Assembly: GCA_028285685.1 (NCBI GenBank)
Contig: JANQOR010000034.1
Span: 186,001-250,000 of the forward strand
Length of the DNA: 64,000 nt
Direction of reading: 5' to 3'
Origin: Cyclobacteriaceae bacterium
GTDB lineage: Bacteria > Bacteroidota > Bacteroidia > Cytophagales > Cyclobacteriaceae
The notes under the pieces are model-generated. The model ran no database searches, was not told the DNA's origin, and saw nothing but the letters and a program-made list of their open reading frames with translations. Shown piece by piece: positions 45,309 through 54,322 of the stretch. A program made the position numbers and the translations under genes. Position 1 is the first letter of the stretch; every line of letters starts with the position of its first letter.

Positions 45309-46682
45309 TTAGTCTTTATAGTAGGCTCCAAATAATATCATCATCTCATCGGTACTTCTTAATCCAAAACGTAAGGTACGATTTTCCCAGTTATTGTAGG
45401 TAGCTTCTAACCTTAAGCCTTCACCAGCCTGAAGTACAATTGGAGGATCTAATTCCAGAATTGGAGGGTGCTCCCAATCATAGGCAATGTATAGCAAATC
45501 CCCATCCCCAACTCCACCGACCTTGAACACTTTAAATTCGGTCATGTGTTCATGAGCATGAGAAAAAAGCTGAAAAATGTTAATCTTATCATTAAAGAAA
45601 AAGTCCTTGGTAAGTGTGGTGACCTGTTGTGGTGGCAGGGAAAAATCATCGTGATTTAGATCTAAAATCTCGGCCACATGCTGCACCTCTGACTCCGGAA
45701 CGGTGTGAATGTTTCCGTAGATTTCACCTACCATTACTTCATCAGTTCGATTTGCATAGTGCGCATTTAGATCAAATCCCTTTCCTCCCTGAAGCTTCAG
45801 CGCTACCCCCTCTGGATAGCGATAGTTCATTCTGGGCCACTGGGTCCCGGCCACAAACTGATGATACAGCAGCGGGAAAAGGTTATTGGCTATTACCTGA
45901 TCATTTGCGTCGTAAAGATCTCGTATCGTCTTTTCTTGGGGGAAAATATGAATTGGAACATCGTCGTCAAATGTGTAAAAAATAAAGTGGTGACTCCCTG
46001 GCCGCATCACAATTTCGACCTGGCTGATAAAAATATCTTCCTGAATATCGATCGGCTCATAGTAGAAAAGCTCCCGATCTCTGTTGGGCTCAACCTCAAA
46101 AGGCCCAAGATGAAATTGAAATCCGGATTCTGGTGCAGTAAGTGGCTCAAATTCCAGTTCCTCAAATCTTGATTCATCCTCTAGCAACGTCACATCTGCG
46201 ACCATGCCGTCTGACGGCGCACCGTTGATGATCCAGTCTCTAATAAATTCCAATTGGCCGTTAGTGAGGAAATCGCCACCTAAAGGCATGATAGCACCAT
46301 AAAGTGGATGATCAGAATAGAAGTGCTCTTGATCATTGGCATTAATTTTTTCCCATAAAAAACTCTTGAATAGACTGGGCAGCCCTTCCTGACCTACCAA
46401 TTCCAACCCATCTTCCTGAGCCGACTTATTGTTTGGCTGTCTGTTTACTAGCTGAGAATACGAAATATCGGAGGTAAGTATCAGGTCAGATTGTTTTGCG
46501 AACGTGCTTCCTGAGACATGACAATTGATGCATTGAGTATCCCAGATCTGGGTTTGAATGACGTCATAGGTAGCCATCTGATCAAGTGGAACCGACCCAT
46601 CATCTTTGCCGCAGGACAAAACTCCGCCAACTAGCAATGTCAGTAGCAGTTTGTCTCTTAATTTTCTTGGGTTAAAACACAT
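45309..46682 (-). CDS. copper type II (PHM/DBH-like) monooxygenase lipoprotein with CxxCH motif
   Basis: 457 residues. A lipoprotein signal ends VGGVLSC. A haem-type CINCH motif is near 51-55, then a DOMON-less PHM-like core. All six copper ligands of the family appear in order: HH in PGSHHFIFYTFD (about 231-232), H in NAHYANRTDE (about 308), H-x-H in SHAHEHMTEF (about 375-377) and M in STDEMMILFGAYY (about 446). It should hydroxylate a C-H bond using ascorbate or another donor; the CxxCH could bring electrons from a cytochrome. Starts at 46703 (ATG) and 46733 (GTG) are also in frame; 46682 gives the cleanest signal peptide. Confidence 0.82.
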   Translation of the reverse strand: MCFNPRKLRDKLLLTLLVGGVLSCGKDDGSVPLDQMATYDVIQTQIWDTQCINCHVSGSTFAKQSDLILTSDISYSQLVNRQPNNKSAQEDGLELVGQEGLPSLFKSFLWEKINANDQEHFYSDHPLYGAIMPLGGDFLTNGQLEFIRDWIINGAPSDGMVADVTLLEDESRFEELEFEPLTAPESGFQFHLGPFEVEPNRDRELFYYEPIDIQEDIFISQVEIVMRPGSHHFIFYTFDDDVPIHIFPQEKTIRDLYDANDQVIANNLFPLLYHQFVAGTQWPRMNYRYPEGVALKLQGGKGFDLNAHYANRTDEVMVGEIYGNIHTVPESEVQHVAEILDLNHDDFSLPPQQVTTLTKDFFFNDKINIFQLFSHAHEHMTEFKVFKVGGVGDGDLLYIAYDWEHPPILELDPPIVLQAGEGLRLEATYNNWENRTLRFGLRSTDEMMILFGAYYKD

Positions 46683-46733
46683 GTCGACGTTAAGATTGTT
46701 CATTAAGTTAGACAATCTCACGTCTAATATCAC

Positions 46734-48899
46734 CTAATTTCTTTCTCCAGGTCGATAGGTTTCTTCCGCTCTTTTCTCTACATCTTCCCTATAAAATGCC
46801 ACAACCTTGAAATTCGCATCGGCGTATCTTTGGGCCTGATCATAAAAATGTGAAGAATTTGGATCGTTGCTTTGGCCTCCTGCCAACAATGTTTTGGCTT
46901 TTAACCTCTCACCAAACTCAACTGCCGCCACAAAGCTATTACCCCTGGTCCCGTAGATCTTGTTTGTTTTCTGATTCGTCCTCATCCCGTATGCGGCTAA
47001 TGCACCCCAACGTCCTGTTGTCAACCCAACAGGAATGCTAGGTTTGTTGTCGTCGAACTGCAGATCAATGGAACCATCTAATCTTTGGAAACGACAAATG
47101 TCCCCCCAAGGCGTGTTCCAGCTTCCAAACTTCTCTTCCAACTCAGTGACCGCTTTAGTAAAAACCTCCAAACGAGTAGCTTCCGGCAGACCTGTTCCGA
47201 AGTAGTTAAATCTGTCCATTCCGCGGAGGCCACCAGGTATTTCCGCGTTTCTATAAAGTGCCATGCCATAAAAATGAGCTAATGACATTCCTACTGATTC
47301 CTTGCCTGTCTTCATGTCCCAATTTCGTAAGACATCAATTGCTTCAGCTAGGGAAGCTTCCTTTCCGGAGTTATCGTACGCTCTGATCAAGCCGGGGACC
47401 ACCTCCTCGAAGGCAGGTAGATAAGGATCGTACGCCATTTCAATTAATCCATCCAACGTCAAATCTTTCGCTCTTAATAATAGGTCGATAGCATGAACTC
47501 CCCTGAAATTTTCAGGGATTCGTGACATATAGTTGGGGTAGTCTTCCTTCTTTGGACTGTACTGAGCAGCACTAGTAAATGGTGTCGAATTACAATTTTG
47601 TATCCAGCCGTTGGCCGGATTAAACACGGTTATTGCCTCATCCACAGGATGAAGGCCTTGCCAATCCGTGGCAGGATTACTACCATCAACCGGTTTCGTA
47701 TAGTCGAACCGGACATCACGCTTTGGAATGAAATTACCATGGTAGTAAGCAATGTTTCCTTCAGAATCGGCAAAAACTGTATTGTTCGAAGAATTCGTTC
47801 TGATATTCATCATTTCCCGAAATTCAGCGTGGTTCTTTTTCTTAGTTCGAGTATAGGATTGTTCCAGCGCCTTTACTGGTTCCCACATTAGGGCAGTGGA
47901 GACCCACTTGTCACCAATTTTCTGTGTGATTGGCCCATGATGCGTTCGGTAAATGGTAAATCTTGTCTTCTTGGTAATATTCCCTTCCTTGTATTTGAGA
48001 AACACATCCTTCTTTTCTACTGGTCGCTTTTCATCACCATAAGTGTACACCAACTTCCCATTTTCTTCACTAACATCTTCCACAAATTCATCGATCACGT
48101 CTGTATAAGTAGATGTGTGCATCCAGCCGGTATTTTCATTGAATCCTTGATAGACAAAAAATTGACCCCAGGTCACAGCACCATAGGCGTTCAACCCTTC
48201 CTCACTGACCATGTGAACTTCACCTCTGAAATAAAAAGAGGTATGTGGGTTTATAAGCAACATTGCATTTCCTGAAGCAGTAAGGTCACCTGCTATTGCA
48301 AACCCATTCGAACCTCTTGGTTCCTCCATGAAATCCGGATCAGCAGTGGCCAGTGCTACAGGCCCACCACCTTCGTAGAACTCTTTTATTTTCCGAACTG
48401 AGACGCGTTCAATGTCTCCACCAATAGATCCCTCTGTAAAATACATGGTCATCCAGGGTTCAAACTTTTTGATCACCTTTGGCCTGACTTCAGGATTGGT
48501 GTATAGGTAGTAGTTAATCCCAGCAGCCCAAGAATCACATAACTTCTTAAGCCATTCTGGACTCGATTCATAATTTTCGACCGCTTCTTCCTGTGTCATA
48601 AAAAGTCGTGCACGCAGATCACTATAAAGTGCACTTTCACCTTCTGCCTCAGCTAAGCGACCGATAGCCCAGGCAAAGTTTCGTTCTACTCTTGGAAAAT
48701 CATCTTCGCACTGCGCATAAAGCAAACCAAAAACAGCATCTGCATCGGTCTTTCCGTAGATATGGGGCACTCCATAATTATCCCGGATGATCTCGACGTT
48801 TTCAGCCTGTGTTTGCCATGCGGCTACTTCAGGGTCAGAAGATTTAGGAGACGAACATGCAGCGACTAGTATAGGAGCAAGAATGAGAATTCGATTCAT
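46734..48899 (-). CDS. penicillin acylase family lipoprotein (AHL-acylase-like)
   Basis: 721 residues. Signal RILILAPILVAACSS with a lipobox. The Ntn-hydrolase N-terminal nucleophile region is EEPRGSNGFAIAGDLT, with Ser near 197 after a spacer peptide, so the precursor should self-cleave into alpha and beta chains. Further conserved parts are NPHTSFYFRGEVHMVSEEGL, the metal/oxyanion-type NSSNNTVFADSEGNIAYYH and the C-terminal GGQSNDPNSSHFYDQAQRYA. Substrates in the family include penicillins, long-chain AHLs and N-acyl amides. It is the first gene of the set with the copper monooxygenase and the lipocalin-like protein. Confidence 0.9.
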   Translation of the reverse strand: MNRILILAPILVAACSSPKSSDPEVAAWQTQAENVEIIRDNYGVPHIYGKTDADAVFGLLYAQCEDDFPRVERNFAWAIGRLAEAEGESALYSDLRARLFMTQEEAVENYESSPEWLKKLCDSWAAGINYYLYTNPEVRPKVIKKFEPWMTMYFTEGSIGGDIERVSVRKIKEFYEGGGPVALATADPDFMEEPRGSNGFAIAGDLTASGNAMLLINPHTSFYFRGEVHMVSEEGLNAYGAVTWGQFFVYQGFNENTGWMHTSTYTDVIDEFVEDVSEENGKLVYTYGDEKRPVEKKDVFLKYKEGNITKKTRFTIYRTHHGPITQKIGDKWVSTALMWEPVKALEQSYTRTKKKNHAEFREMMNIRTNSSNNTVFADSEGNIAYYHGNFIPKRDVRFDYTKPVDGSNPATDWQGLHPVDEAITVFNPANGWIQNCNSTPFTSAAQYSPKKEDYPNYMSRIPENFRGVHAIDLLLRAKDLTLDGLIEMAYDPYLPAFEEVVPGLIRAYDNSGKEASLAEAIDVLRNWDMKTGKESVGMSLAHFYGMALYRNAEIPGGLRGMDRFNYFGTGLPEATRLEVFTKAVTELEEKFGSWNTPWGDICRFQRLDGSIDLQFDDNKPSIPVGLTTGRWGALAAYGMRTNQKTNKIYGTRGNSFVAAVEFGERLKAKTLLAGGQSNDPNSSHFYDQAQRYADANFKVVAFYREDVEKRAEETYRPGERN

Positions 48900-49102
48900 T
48901 TTCTTTAGGTTATGTGGGGCGTCAAATATCGTGAAAAAGAACAATTAATGACCACACTGCAACCCTTCACTCCTTCTTTTAATCTAATAACCAGAATCCT
49001 TTAGCTGAACCGTCCAGAAATAACATCTTTTGTGTTCATTATTGGACACATGATTATTCGCGCTTCTCATAAATCACTAAGGATCAGTACCTTATGGCAA
49101 AT

Positions 49103-49147
49103 GGCACATTAATTGGAAATCGAATGTCCACGTAACCTTTAAAAAAT
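49103..49147 (+). repeat. upstream element shared by the two tandem permeases, copy 1
   Basis: Starts GGCACATTAATTGGAAATCG and runs to the permease ATG. It is nearly the same as the block at 51766-51809, with four substitutions and a one-base gap, whereas the sequences outside are unrelated. Probably promoter and leader. Confidence 0.6.
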
Positions 49148-51520
49148 ATGTTATTCAACTTCTTCAAAATCACCTTCCGAAACTTTAGAAAAAACAAATC
49201 CTATGTTTTCATAAATCTCTTAGGTCTGGGTCTGAGTCTCGCTTGCTGTATTGTAGGTTATCTCAACTTCAAGTACGCTGCTGATTTTGACAAAAATCAT
49301 GAAAATCATGAGCAGATCTACAAAGTGCATGGATATAAGGAAGTACAAAACAATAATGTGCAGATCGGCATTACACCAATGCCCCTGGGAGATCAGATCA
49401 AAGATCGATTTACAGGCATTACGCATACAAGTAGGTATGCGTCGAATGGTCTAGTATTAAAAAAGGAACTCAAAGTCTTCAACCAAAATATCGGTTTTGC
49501 CGAAGAAGACTTCCTTGAAATGTTTACGCTCCCAATGAAATATGGTGATGCGGCAGCATTGAAGGATCAAACCAAGATCATTTTAAGTGCTGAAACGGCG
49601 GAAAGCTATTTTGGAGAAACAGATCCAACAAATGAAATCGTCAACATCATTACTTCTGACGGTGAACAAATCCCTATGATTGTAGGGGGCGTGTTCGAAA
49701 CAATACCTAGGAATTCTTCCATTAGGTTCAGCGGACTGACTCACTTTGACAACTATATCAAAATCGAGGAAAGGGAATCAAACGATTGGAGTCACTTCAT
49801 AGCCGGGACCTTCGTAATGACAGATGGCCGATATCCGGAAAACCTTTTAGATGATATTAATTCCAATTTTATTCAAATTCAAAATGAAGCTAGACAAGAC
49901 TTCAAGATATCTGAATACTATCTTGTTGGGCTAACCTCTTTAGGAAAGCATGTAACTGATATTCCATACAATTGGTTAAATGAGCCCCCGCCACCTCCAG
50001 CGATCACTGTTCCATTTCTTATGGCCTCTTTAATGTTGCTGATTGCTTGTTTCAATTTCACAAATACCTCCATAGCTATTTCGAGCAAGAGACTTAAGGA
50101 AATTGGAATAAGAAAGGTAATGGGTAGCAACAGGAGCCAGTTGATTGCTCAATTCATGGGCGAGAATCTCATTTTGTCCTTTCTTGCCATGGTAGTTGGA
50201 GTAGTGATGGCCATGTATCTGACACCTGTGTATGACGCATTATGGGATTTTATAGACATTAAACTAGATCTCACCTCTGATCTGGAAGTGTATGGATTCT
50301 TGATAGGCTTGCTCATTGCAACATCTATTGTCGCAGGGGCTTACCCCTCTTTATACATCAGTCGTTACAGACCAGTGAAAATTCTAAGAGGAAGTCTAAC
50401 CCTGGGTGGTACTAATCTTTTTTCCAGACTTCTATTGGGAGGTCAGTACTTGCTGACCATTATCGCTCTGATCTCAAGTCTAGCATTTGCCAACAATGCA
50501 AAATATCAATCTGAAGTTGACATTGGATTTTCCAAGGAGAACATATTAGGAGTCAGGGTGAATTCGCAATCTGAATATGAAAGCTACTATAATCTGGTCA
50601 GCACAAGTGCCGATGTTGAAAGTGCGATAGGAAGTTCAAGTCATATTGGCTGGTGGCATTACATAAGAAATGCAAAATCTGAGGACAAAGAGATCGAAGT
50701 GTCTTTGCTAAACCTTGGGATCGAATATGATGAGATGATGGATCTTGAAATTTTGCAGGGCCGATATTTCGATCCGGAGTTGTATGAATATGATCGTGCA
50801 AACTCACTGATTGTCAATGAGGTATTTGTGAAGGAAATGGGCTGGGACGATCCGATTGGAAAAGTGGTTCAACTCAATGATACTTTGCGAGTGAATGTGA
50901 TTGGTGTGATGAAAAATTTCTATCAGTTTGGCTTTTTTGAGCCGGTCTTACCTTCCGGGTTCAGACTTTGCAACAAAGACGACATGAACTTCGTGGTTGT
51001 GAAAAGTCAACTAAATCCAACGGACTTTCATGATAAAATGGAGGCATTGTGGTACGAAGTAGCACCCAACAAACCTTTTAATTCACAATTCCAGGCTGAG
51101 TCGATCGATCAGGTAGTCTCCGTCAACCAAAACATTACCAAAATGTTTGTGTTCCTTGGATTCCTTGCCTTGATCCTGTCAAGTATTGGATTGTATACCC
51201 TGGTTTCGCTTAACATTATCAAAAGGGTTAAGGAGATAGGAGTTAGAAAGGTATTGGGAGCAAGCATCAATCAGATATTGGTTTTGATGAACCGGCAGTT
51301 CTTTTGGTTGTTGTTAATCGCGACAATAATCGGATCTGTATTATCTTATCTGGCAATAGATGCTTTGATGGCTTCCATTTTCTCACTCTATCAGGCAATA
51401 ACCTATTTCACGGTTCTGGCACCTTTCCTAGGTCTCATTGCAATAGCCGTACTCATCGCATCATTTAGAATTTTCAGAACTGCGGTAAGAAATCCAGTGG
51501 ATTCATTACGATACGAATAA
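49148..51520 (+). CDS. double-FtsX permease without prefix domain
   Basis: 790 residues, starting directly at the first helix: LFNFFKITFRNFRKNKSYVF, TM1 about 20-40. MacB_PCD-like domain follows, then coupling motif KEIGIRKVMGS near 316, the second periplasmic half and KEIGVRKVLGAS near 694. It lacks the 75-residue prefix and no PadR gene is near. It is closely related to the next permease over the whole length (SEPPPPPAITVPF / EPPPPPAVTVPF, GGTNLFSRLLLGGQY / GGTNLFSKILLGAQY), so the two are tandem duplicates. The two genes keep separate upstream elements and terminators. Confidence 0.88.
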   Translation: MLFNFFKITFRNFRKNKSYVFINLLGLGLSLACCIVGYLNFKYAADFDKNHENHEQIYKVHGYKEVQNNNVQIGITPMPLGDQIKDRFTGITHTSRYASNGLVLKKELKVFNQNIGFAEEDFLEMFTLPMKYGDAAALKDQTKIILSAETAESYFGETDPTNEIVNIITSDGEQIPMIVGGVFETIPRNSSIRFSGLTHFDNYIKIEERESNDWSHFIAGTFVMTDGRYPENLLDDINSNFIQIQNEARQDFKISEYYLVGLTSLGKHVTDIPYNWLNEPPPPPAITVPFLMASLMLLIACFNFTNTSIAISSKRLKEIGIRKVMGSNRSQLIAQFMGENLILSFLAMVVGVVMAMYLTPVYDALWDFIDIKLDLTSDLEVYGFLIGLLIATSIVAGAYPSLYISRYRPVKILRGSLTLGGTNLFSRLLLGGQYLLTIIALISSLAFANNAKYQSEVDIGFSKENILGVRVNSQSEYESYYNLVSTSADVESAIGSSSHIGWWHYIRNAKSEDKEIEVSLLNLGIEYDEMMDLEILQGRYFDPELYEYDRANSLIVNEVFVKEMGWDDPIGKVVQLNDTLRVNVIGVMKNFYQFGFFEPVLPSGFRLCNKDDMNFVVVKSQLNPTDFHDKMEALWYEVAPNKPFNSQFQAESIDQVVSVNQNITKMFVFLGFLALILSSIGLYTLVSLNIIKRVKEIGVRKVLGASINQILVLMNRQFFWLLLIATIIGSVLSYLAIDALMASIFSLYQAITYFTVLAPFLGLIAIAVLIASFRIFRTAVRNPVDSLRYE

Positions 51521-51543
51521 GAAACTAATCACTCAACTATGAC

Positions 51544-51581
51544 AGCAGGTTTTCATCTAAGATGGAGGCCTGCTCTTTTTT
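51544..51581 (+). terminator. rho-independent terminator after first tandem permease
   Basis: AGCAGG (51544-51549) pairs with CCTGCT (51569-51574), extended inward through TTTTCATC with GATGGAGG, followed by six T. It ends the first duplicate's transcript. The inner stem TTTCATCT/AGATG resembles the terminator at 54202. Confidence 0.75.
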
Positions 51582-51765
51582 CATATGGACGATGTTCAGA
51601 GGCAGCTGAGTTAATTCACCAACAATGCTTTTTCAAATAATGCAACCCCTCTTGAAATTTGAGCATCTATTATATCTAGAAACAAGGTCAAGCCACACAA
51701 CTGGACTTATTCCCAGATACCAGGGTGTTAATTGATCCTATTTCAGGACATCTGGCACTAGACCA

Positions 51766-51809
51766 GGCACATTAATTGGAAATCGAATGCCCACATAACC
51801 TTTAGAAAA
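51766..51809 (+). repeat. upstream element shared by the two tandem permeases, copy 2
   Basis: GGCACATTAATTGGAAATCG repeats exactly, then ATG(C/T)CCAC(A/G)TAACCTTTA with few changes to the ATG. Both copies end one or two bases before the start codon. Confidence 0.6.
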
Positions 51810-54179
51810 ATGCTACTCAACTTCTTCAAAATCACTTTCCGAAACTTCAGAAAGAACAAATCCTATGTGTTCATCAACCTTTTGGGCCTGGGGCTTAGTC
51901 TTGCCTGCTGTATCGTAGGATATCTCAACTGGAAATTTGCAGCTGACTACGACAAGAATCACGCAAATCATGAGAATATCTACAAAATCCAAATGAACAA
52001 AGATGTTCAGGGAAGAAACGTGCCCTATGGCATAACGCCACTTCCATTAGGATCACAGATCAAGGATAAAATCACAGGTGTCACCCATGCTAGTCGCTAC
52101 GTTTCAGATGGATTAGTACTCAAAAAGGACTTGAAGGTCTTTAATCAAGGCATTGGGTTCGCCGACGATGACTTCTTCGACATGTTCACCTTTCCATTTA
52201 AGTATGGCAACAAGGAAGCACTGAAAGACAGGAGTAGTATTATTTTGACAGCCAGGGCATCAGCCGTCTACTTCGGAGAAGCCGATCCAGTTGGGGAGAT
52301 CCTGCTTATGATTGACGAGGAAGGACAGCAATATCCAATGACAGTGGGTGGGGTCCTAGAAGATATCCCGATGAACAGCTCAATCAGATTCCGAGCTATC
52401 ACCCATTTTGATAACTATCTTAAAGTTCGAGAAATAGATGCAGCTGACTGGAGAAGATTTGTAAACGGAACTTTTGTTCTCACAGATGGTTCTTACCCTC
52501 AAAACCTGCTAGACGATGTAAATAACAACTACATAGCCATCCAAAATGAGGCTAGAGATGATTTTAAGATCTCAAGCTACTACTTGCAACAGCTAACTGG
52601 TCTCGGGAAACACGCACAAAACATTCGCTCCAACTGGCTGAGCGAACCTCCGCCACCACCTGCTGTGACCGTTCCTTTTATCATGGCCATTTTGATGCTT
52701 TTGATCGCATGTTTCAATTTTACGAACACCTCCATTGCCATTTCGAGCAAGCGATTGAAGGAAATAGGAATACGCAAAGTGATGGGAAGCGATCGTCGAC
52801 AATTAATTTTCCAGTTTATGGGGGAAAACATGGTACTTTCTTTCGGCGGAATGATCCTTGGTTTGCTTGTTGCCTTATGGCTAACACCAGCATACAGTGC
52901 CATGTGGGACTTCATCAACCTGGAACTTGATTTGACCAGCAACACCGAAATATATCTTTTCATTGTTGGTTTACTCATCTTCACTTCGGTGGTCGCCGGA
53001 GGGTACCCATCACTGTATGTGAGTTCTTATCAACCTGTAAAAATTCTACGTGGCAACCTGTCTCTCGGTGGTACCAATCTATTTTCAAAGATTCTTCTCG
53101 GTGCTCAATATGGTCTTACGATCATCGCGTTGATTTCGGCGCTAGCCTTTGCCAATAACGCCAAATACCAATCCAACTATGATGTGGGTTATGAAATAGA
53201 TAACACCATGGCCGTGCGGGTCGAAAGCCAATCTGAGTATGATAAATTCTACAACTTGGTTTCCCAAATGCCCGGGATCGAGGATGCAACCGGATCTCAG
53301 CATCATATTGGTTGGTGGACGTATGGCAGAACGCTTAAGTCCGGCGAGCAGGAAATTGAGTCTGACATGATGAACTTTACCATCGACTACCTTGATATGA
53401 TGGGATTGCAAATGGTTGACGGAAGGTATTTTGACGCTGATCTTTACGATTCCGACAGAGAAACTTCAATCATTATCAATGAAGAGATGGTACGACAGTT
53501 TGGATGGGATCAGCCTCTTGGAAAACGTATTCAAATCGATGACAGTACCAGGCTTACTGTCATAGGTGTCATGCAGGATTTCTACATGGAAGGATTTTTC
53601 GACCCTCTTGATCCAATGGGAATTAGGCTCGCCAATAGAGACGCCATGAATTTTGTCATTGTAAAAAGTCAAATGGATCGGCTAGCGTTGAAGGAAGCGC
53701 TTGAAAAGGAATGGTATAAGATCGCTCCTAATACTCCGTTCAACTACGACGAAGAAACAGCGATCGATAATTCAGAATATGTGAACCTTACGATTGTTAA
53801 GATGTTCCGATTCCTCGGACTACTCGCGTTGGTTCTTTCGTCAATCGGTCTTTACACCCTGGTATCTCTTAATGTGATCAAGAGAGTTAAGGAGATTGGT
53901 GTAAGAAAAGTATTAGGCGCATCCATCAACAACATCATCCTGCTTGTAAACCGACAGTTTTTCTGGTTGCTGCTTATTGCAGCTATCGTGGGATCAGCTC
54001 TCTCTTATTTCGCAATAGATTCGCTAATGGCATCCATTTTCTCTGTTTATAAAGCGGTCAGTCCATTTACGGTTCTAGCGCCATTCTTTGGTCTCCTTTT
54101 TATCGCTCTATTTACCGCCTCCACACGAATCTTTAAAACAGCTATTCAAAACCCGGTCAAGTCCCTGAGATACGAATAG
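51810..54179 (+). CDS. double-FtsX permease without prefix domain (tandem duplicate)
   Basis: 789 residues, LLNFFKITFRNFRKNKSYVF at the start, identical in nearly every position to the upstream gene's N-terminus. Coupling motifs KEIGIRKVMGS near 316 and KEIGVRKVLGAS near 693. Divergence is highest in the periplasmic parts (TFPFKYGNKEALKDRSSII, ATGSQHHIGWWTYGRTLKSG), as expected if the substrate range differs. No prefix and no PadR. The stop is followed after 22 bases by a strong terminator. Confidence 0.88.
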   Translation: MLLNFFKITFRNFRKNKSYVFINLLGLGLSLACCIVGYLNWKFAADYDKNHANHENIYKIQMNKDVQGRNVPYGITPLPLGSQIKDKITGVTHASRYVSDGLVLKKDLKVFNQGIGFADDDFFDMFTFPFKYGNKEALKDRSSIILTARASAVYFGEADPVGEILLMIDEEGQQYPMTVGGVLEDIPMNSSIRFRAITHFDNYLKVREIDAADWRRFVNGTFVLTDGSYPQNLLDDVNNNYIAIQNEARDDFKISSYYLQQLTGLGKHAQNIRSNWLSEPPPPPAVTVPFIMAILMLLIACFNFTNTSIAISSKRLKEIGIRKVMGSDRRQLIFQFMGENMVLSFGGMILGLLVALWLTPAYSAMWDFINLELDLTSNTEIYLFIVGLLIFTSVVAGGYPSLYVSSYQPVKILRGNLSLGGTNLFSKILLGAQYGLTIIALISALAFANNAKYQSNYDVGYEIDNTMAVRVESQSEYDKFYNLVSQMPGIEDATGSQHHIGWWTYGRTLKSGEQEIESDMMNFTIDYLDMMGLQMVDGRYFDADLYDSDRETSIIINEEMVRQFGWDQPLGKRIQIDDSTRLTVIGVMQDFYMEGFFDPLDPMGIRLANRDAMNFVIVKSQMDRLALKEALEKEWYKIAPNTPFNYDEETAIDNSEYVNLTIVKMFRFLGLLALVLSSIGLYTLVSLNVIKRVKEIGVRKVLGASINNIILLVNRQFFWLLLIAAIVGSALSYFAIDSLMASIFSVYKAVSPFTVLAPFFGLLFIALFTASTRIFKTAIQNPVKSLRYE

Positions 54180-54201
54180 CCATATTTGAAACTAAAAACG
54201 G

Positions 54202-54236
54202 CGGGTCTTCATCTGAGATGAAGACCCGTTTTTTTG
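54202..54236 (+). terminator. strong rho-independent terminator
   Basis: CGGGTCTTCATC (54202-54213) pairs perfectly with GATGAAGACCCG (54217-54228), leaving a TGA loop, followed by a run of seven T. It separates the tandem permease from the next one. Confidence 0.9.
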
Positions 54237-54322
54237 TTTGAGAAAGTAACGATTCCGGAAAATTCGAGTACTTCATTAAGGCTAAGGCCAAAAAGAATCG
54301 AAAACCTAAAAAAGAAACTATC

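Noticed and set aside
46683-46733. Longer N-terminus (GTG 46733) for the copper monooxygenase-like gene
   Set aside because: The added 17 residues precede the lipoprotein signal and abut the acylase stop; a later ATG fits better.
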